From: an uncultured Prevotellaceae bacterium
GTDB taxonomy: Bacteria > Bacteroidota > Bacteroidia > Bacteroidales > Bacteroidaceae
Direction of reading: 5' to 3'
Length of the DNA stretch: 38,346 nucleotides
Assembly (NCBI GenBank): GCA_946407895.1
Contig: CAMJQA010000031.1
Span: forward strand, 1 to 38,346
Both the position numbers and the translations under genes were made by a program. Position 1 is the stretch's first letter; every line of letters begins with the position of its first letter. The notes under the pieces were generated by a model that was not told the DNA's origin, did no database searches, and saw nothing but the letters and a program-made list of their open reading frames with translations. Below, in pieces: positions 7,823-15,439 of this stretch.

Positions 7823-9094
7823 TTATTGGGAGATGTCATTGTTCTGGGTAAACTTCAGGTCGCAGATTTCTTTGAGCATTTGTATCTCGTGAATTGTATG
7901 CTCTACTTGCGCACTGCTTTCCGCATTGATTTCCTTGAGCAGGTCGTTTACGTCGATGATGCCGTGGGCCAGCTTCGACTCAGCTGCCTTGCGCACGGCG
8001 GAGCGGAGCGCGATAATTTCCTCGTCGCCCTCCATGAGGCGTCGGTATCGGGCGATATTCTCGTCCTGCTGAACCTGTTGCAGGTTATTGTTGAAGAGGA
8101 AGACGTCGCGGCTGTTCTGGGCCATGTCGCGCTGCATCTGAATCTTTGCCCTGTCATTCTTGATGGTATATAGGGCACCGATGTTCCACGCCAGGCGCGC
8201 GCCGACGATGCCGTTCAGCGTCCACTCGTGGCGCGTCATGTCGCGGAACAGGTTCAGGCCCGGGTAGCCGTAGTACCCTTGCGCGAAGAGTGACAGCCTG
8301 GGCCGGAGCGATGCCCTGAGCGAGCGCTCCTGTGCGTCGGCCAGCCGCAACCTGGCGCCGACGGCTTTCAGCTCCGGACGCAGGCCGGGGGTTCCCCCGC
8401 CTGCTACAGACGGTTTCTGCGGGGCTGTTACCTGAATGCCGCAGAAGGTGCTCAGCAGCGTGCACAGCATGCGCCGCTGCGCCTGCAGGTCGGCGCCCTG
8501 TTGCTCAATCTTCAGCCTCTCCGCCTTCACGCTGAGGTAGTCGCTCTCGGCGGCGGTGCCCTGCCGGTGCATGCTGGCCAGTTTCCCTTCATTCCCTGAT
8601 AGGAGCTGGCGCAGGTCGGCATTGAGGCGTATCTGCTCGTCGAGCAGCAGCAGGGCGAAGTACATTTCGTTCACCCGGCGGCGCACCTGGTAGAGGGTCA
8701 CCTCGGTATCGGCCTCGTCGACGTCTCCCTGGCGGCGGGCTATTTCCTGGCGGAGCCGTACGGCCCCCCCGTCGTAGAGCGTCTGGCTGACGTCGATGCC
8801 TATCCTGTACTGGTCGCGGCGGAGGCCTTGCATCGCTATGCCCATCTGCTCGTAGAGCGCCTTCATCTGCTGAGGCCAGTCGGTGACATCGCTCTGCAGG
8901 GAGGCTTGTGCCGATGCTGAAATTTGCGGCCACCACGCGCGGGAGATGTTGCTTACCGTGATCTGCGTGGTCTGCCGTATGAGGTCGTACTGCCGTATGA
9001 GTGGGTAGTTTTGCCCAGCTGCGTCCTGGCATTGCCTGAGCGTCTGTCCGCGTGCCGCCAGGGGCAGCAGCATGATGATGAGTAGTTTCTTCAT
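7823..9094 (-). CDS. TolC-family outer membrane efflux protein
   Basis: The 423-residue product has a short signal peptide (MKKLLIIMLLPLAARGQ) and two copies of the long helical hairpin typical of outer membrane efflux proteins: LRQCQDAAGQNYPLIRQYD near the N-terminus and repeated QxDVDEADTEVTLYQVRRRVNE-like helices. It is the first gene of the exporter operon; the adaptor gene starts 22 bases after its stop. The start at 9092-9094 is preferred because the signal peptide then begins at once; a Met nine codons upstream would add a charged tail. A good promoter box lies just upstream on the minus strand. Confidence 0.9.
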   Translation of the reverse strand: MKKLLIIMLLPLAARGQTLRQCQDAAGQNYPLIRQYDLIRQTTQITVSNISRAWWPQISASAQASLQSDVTDWPQQMKALYEQMGIAMQGLRRDQYRIGIDVSQTLYDGGAVRLRQEIARRQGDVDEADTEVTLYQVRRRVNEMYFALLLLDEQIRLNADLRQLLSGNEGKLASMHRQGTAAESDYLSVKAERLKIEQQGADLQAQRRMLCTLLSTFCGIQVTAPQKPSVAGGGTPGLRPELKAVGARLRLADAQERSLRASLRPRLSLFAQGYYGYPGLNLFRDMTRHEWTLNGIVGARLAWNIGALYTIKNDRAKIQMQRDMAQNSRDVFLFNNNLQQVQQDENIARYRRLMEGDEEIIALRSAVRKAAESKLAHGIIDVNDLLKEINAESSAQVEHTIHEIQMLKEICDLKFTQNNDISQ

Positions 9095-9118
9095 ATCGCT
9101 TTTGTCTTTATCCGGCTG

Positions 9119-9126
9119 CAAAGTTA
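9119..9126 (-). promoter_or_regulatory. Promoter -7 box for the efflux operon
   Basis: On the minus strand the sequence reads TAACTTTGCAGCCGGA, with TAACTTTG matching the Bacteroidetes -7 consensus TAnnTTTG. It is 24 bases upstream of the tolC-like start. The same 16 bases occur at 10329-10344 upstream of the cupin gene. No clear -33 TTTG is seen at the usual spacing. Confidence 0.65.
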
Positions 9127-9199
9127 CGGCCTCTTCCCCGCGCTTGCGCTATCCAAGATGCCTGAAAAATGTTCTTTTTGTTCGATTTTGGGCCAAAAA

Positions 9200-9231
9200 T
9201 TGCGGTGTCACAGCTTTTTTCGCTATCTTTG
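9200..9231 (+). promoter_or_regulatory. Promoter of the AraC-type regulator gene
   Basis: TATCTTTG at 9224-9231 fits the -7 consensus, and TTG at 9200-9202 lies 21 bases upstream, within the usual range for the -33 element. A start near 9238 would give a leader of about 95 bases containing the TTGATCACGATCAA palindrome. Confidence 0.65.
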
Positions 9232-9279
9232 CATCCTGAAATTGCTAATCGCGCCCGCTTCCCCGAGCCGGGATTGCTC

Positions 9280-9297
9280 TTGATCACGATCAACGCC
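9280..9297 (+). promoter_or_regulatory. Operator-like palindrome upstream of the araC-type gene
   Basis: TTGATCACGATCAA (9280-9293) is an inverted repeat with six-base arms and a two-base centre, followed by CGCC. A related 18-base copy with 15 identities lies at 11744-11761, and a half-site (ACGATCAA) at 10355-10362. Its place between the promoter and the start of the regulator gene suggests autoregulation; that is inference. Confidence 0.5.
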
Positions 9298-9332
9298 GCC
9301 TCCCCGCCGGCGGGCGCATAAATGTCTGACGT

Positions 9333-10241
9333 ATGAACCATCCTCCCCGACTGATGAGCCTGTCGCGCATGCGCAGTCTCTTTGCCCCGCACCTGCAGCT
9401 GATACGCGAGTCGATCTTCTTCGACAACCACCTGGCTGTTCTGCACGGTGACGCCACGATGTTCCGTATCGTCATGCAGCAGTCGCCCCCCTTCAGCATC
9501 AACGACCACCGCCTGGGCATCGTGTTGCGTGGCTCCATCTGCGCCAGCATCAACCTGGTGGAGAAACGTATCACGGCCGGCACGCTCGTTTTCCTGGGCC
9601 CGGGCAGCATCATTACGCCGCTAAGCATATCTCCCGACGCCGAGGTCTTCGGCTTCGCCCTGGCCCCCGACTTCGCCATGCCGTTTGCCGAGGGGCAGCT
9701 GCCACCAGCCTTCAACGGGCAGGTGAGGGACTTTCAGCTGCCTGCCGAGGAGGCCGACGCGGCGCTGGCCCTGCAGATTCTGGAGACGCTGTGGCGCGCC
9801 GTGCGCCAGTCTCGGTATGACCGCGCCGTGGTGGCCTCGCTGGTGGCGGCGCAGATGCAGCACTACAACACGCTGTTCCTCCGCTTCGCCCAAATCCGCG
9901 AACAGGGTCTGACGCGTGCCCAAACCGTCTTCGACCGCTTTATCGCGCTCATCAACCGCCACGCCGTGCGAGAGCGCCACATGTCGTTCTATGCCTCGCG
10001 CCTCTGCCTCTCGGAGCGCTACCTGGGCACCGTGGTGCGCCAGGCCAGCGGCATCACGGCCAAGGAGTGGATCGACCGCGCCGTCATCACGCAGGCGAAG
10101 ATTCTGCTGCGCCACAGCGAACTCTCCGTGCTGGAGATCTCCGAGGAGTTGGGTTTCCCCAACCCCTCCTTCTTCTCGAAGTATTTCCGCCGTCTTACGG
10201 GCCTCACCCCCCTGGGGTTCAAGACGTCGCGCGGCATCTGA
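9333..10241 (+). CDS. AraC-family transcriptional regulator
   Basis: The 302-residue product has an N-terminal cupin-like sensory region (about 30-170, with GIVLRGSICASINL and LVFLGPGSIITPL strands) and a C-terminal AraC double helix-turn-helix (about 205-300). The second helix-turn-helix shows the usual pattern SVLEISEELGFPNPSFFSKY followed by FRRLTGLTPLGF. It is divergent from the efflux operon and followed in the same direction by the cupin-CMD gene 135 bases on, so either could be its target. TTGAT/ATCAA inverted repeats occur before its own gene and after the cupin-CMD gene. The ligand is unknown. Confidence 0.92.
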   Translation: MNHPPRLMSLSRMRSLFAPHLQLIRESIFFDNHLAVLHGDATMFRIVMQQSPPFSINDHRLGIVLRGSICASINLVEKRITAGTLVFLGPGSIITPLSISPDAEVFGFALAPDFAMPFAEGQLPPAFNGQVRDFQLPAEEADAALALQILETLWRAVRQSRYDRAVVASLVAAQMQHYNTLFLRFAQIREQGLTRAQTVFDRFIALINRHAVRERHMSFYASRLCLSERYLGTVVRQASGITAKEWIDRAVITQAKILLRHSELSVLEISEELGFPNPSFFSKYFRRLTGLTPLGFKTSRGI

Positions 10242-10328
10242 GCCGCCTCCAGCCTCCGGGCGCGGTTTTTCCGTAATTTTGATTATTTCTTCCGTAAAAA
10301 GGGTAGGGTGCATCCCGGTTTTTATGCC

Positions 10329-10362
10329 TAACTTTGCAGCCGGAAACATGGATTACGATCAA
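10329..10362 (+). promoter_or_regulatory. Promoter box and operator half-site before the cupin-CMD gene
   Basis: TAACTTTG at 10329-10336 fits the Bacteroidetes -7 box, and the next bases (GCAGCCGGA) match those at the efflux-operon promoter. Near the expected transcript start is TTACGATCAA (10353-10362), which shares ACGATCAA with the palindrome before the AraC gene. The distance from the box to the ATG is 40 bases. Confidence 0.55.
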
Positions 10363-10376
10363 AATTACGAAACAAG

Positions 10377-11678
10377 ATGAGACACAAGAGTATTAACCTG
10401 TTCCTCGTGGCCCTAATGCTGGCCGCGGGAACGATCTTAAACGCACAAGATATGACAGAGAGTTTAGACTTCAGCATCTGGCCGAAAGGCGAACCCAACA
10501 CCGCCTACGCCAAGTATTTCACAGGGCAGAGCTACCTGGCTCCGCTGGAGGCCGAGAAGGGCGGCCCGGTTAACGTCACCTTCGAGCCGCGCTGCCGCAA
10601 CAACTGGCACATTCACCACCGCTCGGTGCAGGTGCTCGTCTGCGTGGCCGGGCGCGGATGGTATCAGGAGTGGGGCAAGAGCCCAGTCGAGCTGCGCCCC
10701 GGCACGGTGATAGCCATCCCCGCCGAGGCAAAGCACTGGCACGGCGCCGCGCGCGACTCGTGGATGCAGCACCTGACATACATGACCCGTGTGGAGGAGG
10801 GCGCCTCGAACGAGTGGCTGGAACCCGTGGCGGACGAGGATTATGACCGCTTGCCAGCCACCTGCGCCCCGCAGCCCACGGCCGAGGCCGAGCAGATGCT
10901 CCGGCGCATGGGCGGCGCGTATCATGCTGAGTTCAATCGCACGGACCCCGAGCTGATGGAGCGGTTCCACAACTTTGCGTTCGGCGAGGTGGTGGAGCAG
11001 ACGGCCGACCTGCTGGACGACCGCACGCGCTTCATCTGCTACCTGGCCACCCTGATAGGCTGCCAGGGCATCGACGAATATCGGGCCCTGCTGCCCGCGG
11101 CGCTGAACGTGGGCGTGGAGCCCGTTGATGTACGCGAAATTGTCTACCAGGCCACGGCGTACCTGGGCATGGGCCGCATCAGTCCCTTCCTCACGGCCAC
11201 GAACGAGGTATTCGCCCAGCGCGGCATCGCCCTGCCCCTGGCGCCGCAGGCCCGCACCACGATGGAGACGCGCCGCCCGGCCGGCACCGAGGCTCAGTTG
11301 GAATGCTTTGGCGAGGCAATGCGCAACTTCTGGCAGAGTGGGCCCGAGGACTCGCGCCACATCAACCGCTGGTTGGCGGCCAACTGCTTTGGCGACTATT
11401 ACACGCGCGGGGGGCTCCGTCCCGAGTCGGCAGCGCCCGGCGAGCCGGAACCCAGCGCCATGGCCCTGCGCGAGCTCATCACCTTCTGTTTCCTGGCGGC
11501 GCAGGGCGGGTGCGAGCCCCAGCTGCGCGGGCACATCGCCGGCAATTATCATGTGGGCAACGACCGCGCGCTGCTCATCGCCGTGCTGTCATCCAACCTG
11601 CCCTACATCGGGTACCCGCGCACGCTCAACGCGCTCAACTGTATCCGTCAGGTGGACGAGGCTGAGCAGGGAAAATAG
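10377..11678 (+). CDS. Secreted cupin / double carboxymuconolactone decarboxylase-like fusion
   Basis: The 433-residue product has a signal peptide (about 1-23, ending LNAQ), a cupin domain (about 65-135) with the metal-binding stretch NNWHIHHRSVQVLVCVAGRG and a second motif around KHWHG (120-124), and two carboxymuconolactone decarboxylase-like helical domains (about 180-285 and 310-425). The first has RFICYLATLIGCQGIDEY, the second FCFLAAQGGCEPQLRGH. Each retains one cysteine rather than the CxxC pair of AhpD-type proteins. The family fold supports reductase or decarboxylase roles on small molecules; here the export signal points to the periplasm. It follows an AraC-type regulator, often seen with such genes. 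Real substrate unknown. Confidence 0.88.
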   Translation: MRHKSINLFLVALMLAAGTILNAQDMTESLDFSIWPKGEPNTAYAKYFTGQSYLAPLEAEKGGPVNVTFEPRCRNNWHIHHRSVQVLVCVAGRGWYQEWGKSPVELRPGTVIAIPAEAKHWHGAARDSWMQHLTYMTRVEEGASNEWLEPVADEDYDRLPATCAPQPTAEAEQMLRRMGGAYHAEFNRTDPELMERFHNFAFGEVVEQTADLLDDRTRFICYLATLIGCQGIDEYRALLPAALNVGVEPVDVREIVYQATAYLGMGRISPFLTATNEVFAQRGIALPLAPQARTTMETRRPAGTEAQLECFGEAMRNFWQSGPEDSRHINRWLAANCFGDYYTRGGLRPESAAPGEPEPSAMALRELITFCFLAAQGGCEPQLRGHIAGNYHVGNDRALLIAVLSSNLPYIGYPRTLNALNCIRQVDEAEQGK

Positions 11679-11702
11679 CGCCTCCCCTTAATGAGGATGC
11701 CA

Positions 11703-11761
11703 TTGATTGCAATCAGAAGTGCCTCCCCGACGGGAGATTGGCATTGATTGTGATCAACGCC
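11703..11761 (+). promoter_or_regulatory. Pair of TTGAT..ATCAA inverted repeats downstream of the cupin-CMD gene
   Basis: TTGATTGCAATCAG (11703-11716, containing a perfect 12-bp palindrome) and TTGATTGTGATCAACGCC (11744-11761) lie 41 bp apart, centre to centre. The second matches the palindrome before the AraC gene at 15 of 18 positions. They lie 3' of both flanking genes, so they are either binding sites at a distance or ends of a moved segment. Confidence 0.45.
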
Positions 11762-11815
11762 ATTCTGAAAATGGCATTTCCATCTTGGTCTCAGTCAATT
11801 ACGCCTCCCATGAAG

Positions 11816-11850
11816 AAAAAGCGCGGCGCCCCAGATTGGGGCGCCCGCGC
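11816..11850 (-). terminator. Rho-independent terminator of the DUF4838-like gene
   Basis: On the minus strand a stem of 8 plus 4 bp (one bulged base) encloses a five-base loop (11833-11837) and is followed by TTTTT (11820-11816). It lies about 40 bases after the stop of the gene ending at 11892. Confidence 0.85.
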
Positions 11851-11891
11851 TGCTGTAAGGTGCAGAATTTCGCAGTCAATCATATCTGCGC

Positions 11892-12941
11892 CTACGGGCG
11901 GCGGAATTGGCTGAGCGCCTGGCCGTATTCCCGGAGGCAGGTCTTGTCCGGATACGCGGCGAAGTAAGCCGAGTCCATATAGACGGCAAAACTGGTGACG
12001 TTGCGGATGCCCTGCGCGGCGTAGGTCGCGAGATCGGCGCGGAAAACGTCTCCCCGCCAGGGCAGCTCCACGGCCGGCTTCTTCCAGCCGCTCGCCATGG
12101 AGACGTCGAGCCAGTAGTCGAGCACCACGGCCGTCTCCACGGGGAAGACCTCCAGGTTCTGCCTCAGGTACTCCAGATTCCGCGCGTTGCAGCCAATGCC
12201 CGCGACTTCGGCCAGCGAGTCGGTGAGGGGGCGGTCCAGCCGGCGCTGGAAGGGTGCGAACTCCAGGAAGATGCCCTCGCGCGGCGTCACGTGCCGGGGT
12301 GCCTCCAGGCTCGAGTAGTAGGCCAGGTGGGCGAGCATTGCGCGTGGGTCAGAGGTGCGAATCGAGTCGAGCATGCGATTCTCTATCATGAGGGCCTGTT
12401 CGCTGGGCGTCAGCTCTGCGCAGTCGGGGCAGTGGCAGACGGGAGCGCCGTCGTCGAGCCAGAAATAGTAGCGGTGGTTCGTGGCCGGCAGTCGCTGGGC
12501 GTACCACTTGGCGCGGCTGGCAATGGTGTCGAGCGCGCGCGCCGAGCTTGCGCAGCAGTTGAAGTCGGCCGTGCGTCGGCCGTGCTCGTCCATGCGGAAC
12601 ATCGTTGAGTCGAGGCTGAAGAGGCTGCGCGGCAGCAGGGCGCTCATGGCGTGCAGCTCGTGCTCCACCAGTATGCCGTACCGCCGGCAGTCGCGTTCGA
12701 AGCGGCGTCCCCGCTCCGACTGCCAGAAGCGGAGCACCTGGTCGGGCGTAATGTGCGTGCCCAGGGTGTTGATGCCCATCTCGTGCGCCAGGCGGGGCCA
12801 GTCGGCTGTTTCTAGGTCCTCGGTGGCCAGCACCGCGCCGCGCATCGTGAACTGCCCGCCTCCGCGGCCGCATGCCGTTAGGGCCACCAGGGCCACCACA
12901 GTCAGCGCCGCCCTGCTGATGTCAAGTCTAATCCTTTTCAT
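11892..12941 (-). CDS. DUF4838-like lipoprotein
   Basis: The product (349 residues from this start; a Met three codons upstream is possible) has a lipoprotein signal ending LTAC. The body matches what I know of the Bacteroidetes DUF4838 group: an N-terminal region with GINTLGTHITPDQ and HELHAMSALLP, then HRYYFWLDDG followed by the cysteine cluster CHCPDCAELTPSEQALMIEN, which probably binds a metal or shapes the active site. DUF4838 proteins are often found in glycan-use loci and are related to TIM-barrel glycosidases. It lies 124 bases downstream of a truncated glycosidase on the same strand, probably its former operon partner. It is likely anchored to the outer membrane. Activity unproven. 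Confidence 0.75.
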   Translation of the reverse strand: MKRIRLDISRAALTVVALVALTACGRGGGQFTMRGAVLATEDLETADWPRLAHEMGINTLGTHITPDQVLRFWQSERGRRFERDCRRYGILVEHELHAMSALLPRSLFSLDSTMFRMDEHGRRTADFNCCASSARALDTIASRAKWYAQRLPATNHRYYFWLDDGAPVCHCPDCAELTPSEQALMIENRMLDSIRTSDPRAMLAHLAYYSSLEAPRHVTPREGIFLEFAPFQRRLDRPLTDSLAEVAGIGCNARNLEYLRQNLEVFPVETAVVLDYWLDVSMASGWKKPAVELPWRGDVFRADLATYAAQGIRNVTSFAVYMDSAYFAAYPDKTCLREYGQALSQFRRP

Positions 12942-12978
12942 GATTCTCATTTGTTTCTATTCGTTATATAATATAATT

Positions 12979-13075
12979 CCTGGTCAATATTGCGCGGCAT
13001 CTGAGCTTTCTCCGACTACTCGGGTACACCTCGCATGCCAACCGAAACCTTGCCGCCTCGCCTGGTCAATTTTGC
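12979..13075. repeat. Short direct repeats CCTGGTCAATWTTGC
   Basis: CCTGGTCAATATTGC (12979-12993) and CCTGGTCAATTTTGC (13061-13075) are 15-base direct repeats with one difference, 82 bases apart. The second overlaps the premature stop of the truncated glycosidase. The bases between hold no gene and may be debris from a deletion. Confidence 0.6.
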
Positions 13076-13275
13076 ACCCCCGCGGCGGCCATGGTAAGCC
13101 CTATGTCGCCGTTCCCCGTAACGGGCGCATCTGTCGTGCCCGAGGTGGGCACATGGCGCGGAAAGCGAGTGAATACTGCGCGGAAACGGTCTATCTCCGC
13201 GCTGGTATAGGCCTGTGCGACCTGGCTCGCAGCCATCACGAGCAGCAGGGCGAGCAAAAAACCCGATTTTTTCAT
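13066..13275 (-). pseudogene. Truncated glycoside hydrolase N-terminus
   Basis: An open frame of 69 codons starts MKKSGFLLALLLVMAASQVAQA, a good signal peptide, and continues to TTDAPVTGNGDIGLTM before AAAGVQN and a stop. The motif DAPxxGNGDIG is typical of the first strands of large Bacteroidetes glycosidases of the GH95-like type, which run to 700 or more residues; everything after it is missing. A normal-looking promoter box remains upstream. I infer a deletion that removed most of the gene and left it next to the DUF4838-like gene. It could still make a small secreted peptide, but a function for it is unlikely. Confidence 0.7.
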
Positions 13276-13338
13276 CTCATAACGTGTGCTGGTCATCTTT
13301 TATATGTGCTGTTCATCTAATTCTTGGCGATGGCCCTG

Positions 13339-13346
13339 CAAAGTTA
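13339..13346 (-). promoter_or_regulatory. Promoter -7 box of the truncated glycosidase
   Basis: On the minus strand TAACTTTG is followed by CAG, as at two other promoters in the window. It lies 64 bases upstream of the signal-peptide start. Confidence 0.6.
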
Positions 13347-13391
13347 CATTTTTTTTCGCATTCCCAGGGCGCGGATACAAAATTTTTATCG

Positions 13392-13399
13392 TATATTTG
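13392..13399 (+). promoter_or_regulatory. Promoter -7 box of the CBM9-like lipoprotein gene
   Basis: TATATTTG followed by CATTG matches the Bacteroidetes -7 form and is 28 bases upstream of the ATG at 13428. It is divergent from the box at 13339-13346. Confidence 0.6.
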
Positions 13400-13427
13400 C
13401 ATTGCCGTAAGCATATTACCATTGATT

Positions 13428-14147
13428 ATGAAACATTCTACCCCCCTGATCGTGCTGGCATTCATTGTGCTGTCTGCCTGCACCCCGCGCGAGAAAGGCG
13501 GCACTGAGCCCGCGCGCCCCATCTTCAGCATGCCGCGCCAGACGGCAGAGCCCGACACGGGCAGCATCATCTCGGCAACGGTGTGGCAACGCGTGCCGGT
13601 GATGAAGTCCTTCTGCGCACCCTGGACCGATGACCTGCAGGACGAGACCCAGTTCCAGTGTTACCTCTCGCCCCACTACATGTACTTCCGCTTCCAGGTT
13701 CCCGACCAGACACTCACGCTGAAAGAGCCTTTCCGCGAGAAACTCGACGTCTGTCCCGAAGACCGCGCCGAAATCTTCCTCTCGGCCACGCCGGGCATGG
13801 ACATTTACTACTGCATGGAGATGGATCCCAAGGGACGGACGCTGGACTACGTAGCGTCTTTCTACCGCCAGTATGACTACGAATGGAGCTTCGCCACGCT
13901 GCAGACGGAAACGCAGATCTCAGCCGATGGCTACATCGTGGCCGGGCGGCTCTCCACGGCCGAGATGCTGCAGCTGGGCATCCCGCTCGACGGCTTTTAC
14001 ATGGGCATTTTCCGTGCCGACTTCGACGGACCGCAAAATGTGGTGTGGTACTCCCTCCTCCGTGTGGAGCGCGAGCAAGCGGACTTCCACATACCCGAAA
14101 TGCTCTATCGGGTAGAGGTGGAGACCCCCCGCACCACCGCGCCCTAA
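13428..14147 (+). CDS. Lipoprotein with a CBM9-like carbohydrate-binding domain
   Basis: I choose the Met that begins MKHSTPLIVLAFIVLSACTP (lipobox LSAC, Cys18), giving 239 residues, because the longer open frame upstream has no signal and crosses the promoter. The domain (about 45-230) has the order of the family 9 carbohydrate-binding fold: FCAPWTDD, a strand HYMYFRFQVPD, then CPEDRAEIFLSATPGMDIYYCMEMD and a late NVVWYSLLRVE strand. Such single-domain lipoproteins in Bacteroidetes bind sugars or accompany glycan-degrading systems. It is convergent with the GH105 gene and divergent from the truncated glycosidase. Ligand unknown. Confidence 0.72.
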   Translation: MKHSTPLIVLAFIVLSACTPREKGGTEPARPIFSMPRQTAEPDTGSIISATVWQRVPVMKSFCAPWTDDLQDETQFQCYLSPHYMYFRFQVPDQTLTLKEPFREKLDVCPEDRAEIFLSATPGMDIYYCMEMDPKGRTLDYVASFYRQYDYEWSFATLQTETQISADGYIVAGRLSTAEMLQLGIPLDGFYMGIFRADFDGPQNVVWYSLLRVEREQADFHIPEMLYRVEVETPRTTAP

Positions 14148-14246
14148 GTTTGCTGGCTTTCCCGATACCCCTCTCTCTGGCAATCAGAAAGCGCGCCTCT
14201 AGCAATTCCCCGTCTGAAGCACGCCGCCCCCGTCGGGGAAGTCCTG

Positions 14247-15422
14247 CTACCGGTCTTTGCGGCCCTCGCACAGCTTGTGGTATTCCGTGAGGCCAAGCAG
14301 GTAGCATCCCGTGCCGTAGTCCTCGAAGTCGGGCGTCGAACTGAACGTCACGGGCTGGCCGGCCGACGGATCCTTGCCCGTGCCCTGCGCCCAGCCGAGA
14401 GAGCCGTCGGGCCGCAGGCAACTGCTCAGCGCCTGCCAGGCTATGTCGCAGGCCCGACCGTAATCCTTCTCGCGGAGCACGCCGTGGTTGATGCCCCACG
14501 CCATGCCGTACAGAAAGAGCGCCGTGCCCGTCATCTCCGGCGTGGGATAATCGGCATCGCTCACCAGCGAGGCGTGCCAGAAACCGTCCGCGTGCTGACA
14601 CCGCAGCAAGGCTTCCGACATCCTTCGGAAGTCTTTCCGCAGCATCCTGTACGTCTTTCCCCTGGCCGGCAACTGGCTCATAGAGCGAGCCAGCGCTGCG
14701 TAAACCCAACCGTTTCCGCGGCTCCAGTAGCAGTTTCGTCCGTCCCTCTCCTTGTAGGGCGGTACGTAGTCGGCATCGCGCCACCACAATCCTTCCTCCT
14801 CGTTGAAGAGACCGCCGCCGCACGTATTGCGGCTCCACAGATACATGCGCATGGCGTGGCTGCTGTACTCCTTGCGGCCCGTCAGCCTGGCAACCTGCAT
14901 GTATAGGGGCATGGCCATCTGTATTGCATCGATCCACGTCCACCATCCCAGCAACGAGTCCTGTGCCGAATTCTTCTCCTTCTTGGTGACAATCTTCCTC
15001 GTGTTGCGCGTCCGCATCTGGTGGTCCAGGTTCGCAATCACGTTCCGCAGCACGTCGCCGTACTCCCGACCCGTGTAGGGGAGCAGCTCGACGTACGTTT
15101 GGGCACAGCACTGGTCGTCGGCGTCGCATGTCTCAGGGCCGTTGCGCGGCGTCCAGCGGTGAAACTCGGCCCACCGCAAGGCGTAGTCAACATACCGCTG
15201 CTGAGGGTCGATGCCCTGCAGGGCCATCAGCCCTTCGTAGTAGACGGCTCGCGTCCATAGCGAGGAGGGCCGGATGCGCCCTACGTTGGTGGCCAGTGTG
15301 GGGTCGGAGTATTTGTTCATGAAGTAGTCGTTTGCCTGCCGGGCGGCACGTAGCATCTCAGACTGCGCAACGGCCGCCGCGATGTTGCAGAAGGCGAGGA
15401 TGATGAGGAAAAGACGGTGCAT
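14247..15422 (-). CDS. GH105 unsaturated glucuronyl/galacturonyl hydrolase
   Basis: The start is placed at MHRLFLIILAFCNIAAAVAQ (15420-15422), a clear signal peptide; upstream codons in this frame overlap the GH2 gene. The mature protein (391 residues in all) has an (alpha/alpha)6 barrel typical of GH105/GH88: LWTRAVYYEGLMAL (55-68), CDADDQCCAQTY (99-110), WTWIDAIQMAMPL (161-173), and YWSRGNGWV (232-240). Asp165, in WIDAIQMA, aligns with the catalytic Asp region of YteR as I recall it. These enzymes remove the unsaturated uronic acid left by polysaccharide lyases from rhamnogalacturonan or related glycans. It is the last gene of the operon, 17 bases after GH2. Confidence 0.9.
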   Translation of the reverse strand: MHRLFLIILAFCNIAAAVAQSEMLRAARQANDYFMNKYSDPTLATNVGRIRPSSLWTRAVYYEGLMALQGIDPQQRYVDYALRWAEFHRWTPRNGPETCDADDQCCAQTYVELLPYTGREYGDVLRNVIANLDHQMRTRNTRKIVTKKEKNSAQDSLLGWWTWIDAIQMAMPLYMQVARLTGRKEYSSHAMRMYLWSRNTCGGGLFNEEEGLWWRDADYVPPYKERDGRNCYWSRGNGWVYAALARSMSQLPARGKTYRMLRKDFRRMSEALLRCQHADGFWHASLVSDADYPTPEMTGTALFLYGMAWGINHGVLREKDYGRACDIAWQALSSCLRPDGSLGWAQGTGKDPSAGQPVTFSSTPDFEDYGTGCYLLGLTEYHKLCEGRKDR

Positions 15423-15439
15423 AGGGGTTCGAAAGAGAT

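Noticed and set aside
12992..13005. Identity of GCGCGGCATCTGAG with 10229-10242
   Set aside because: A single 14-base match is expected by chance in a window of this size, and the flanks do not agree.
13714..15129. A 471-codon minus-strand frame overlapping GH105 and the CBM9-like gene
   Set aside because: It conflicts with two well-supported genes and its product is Arg/Ala/Gly-rich with no motif.
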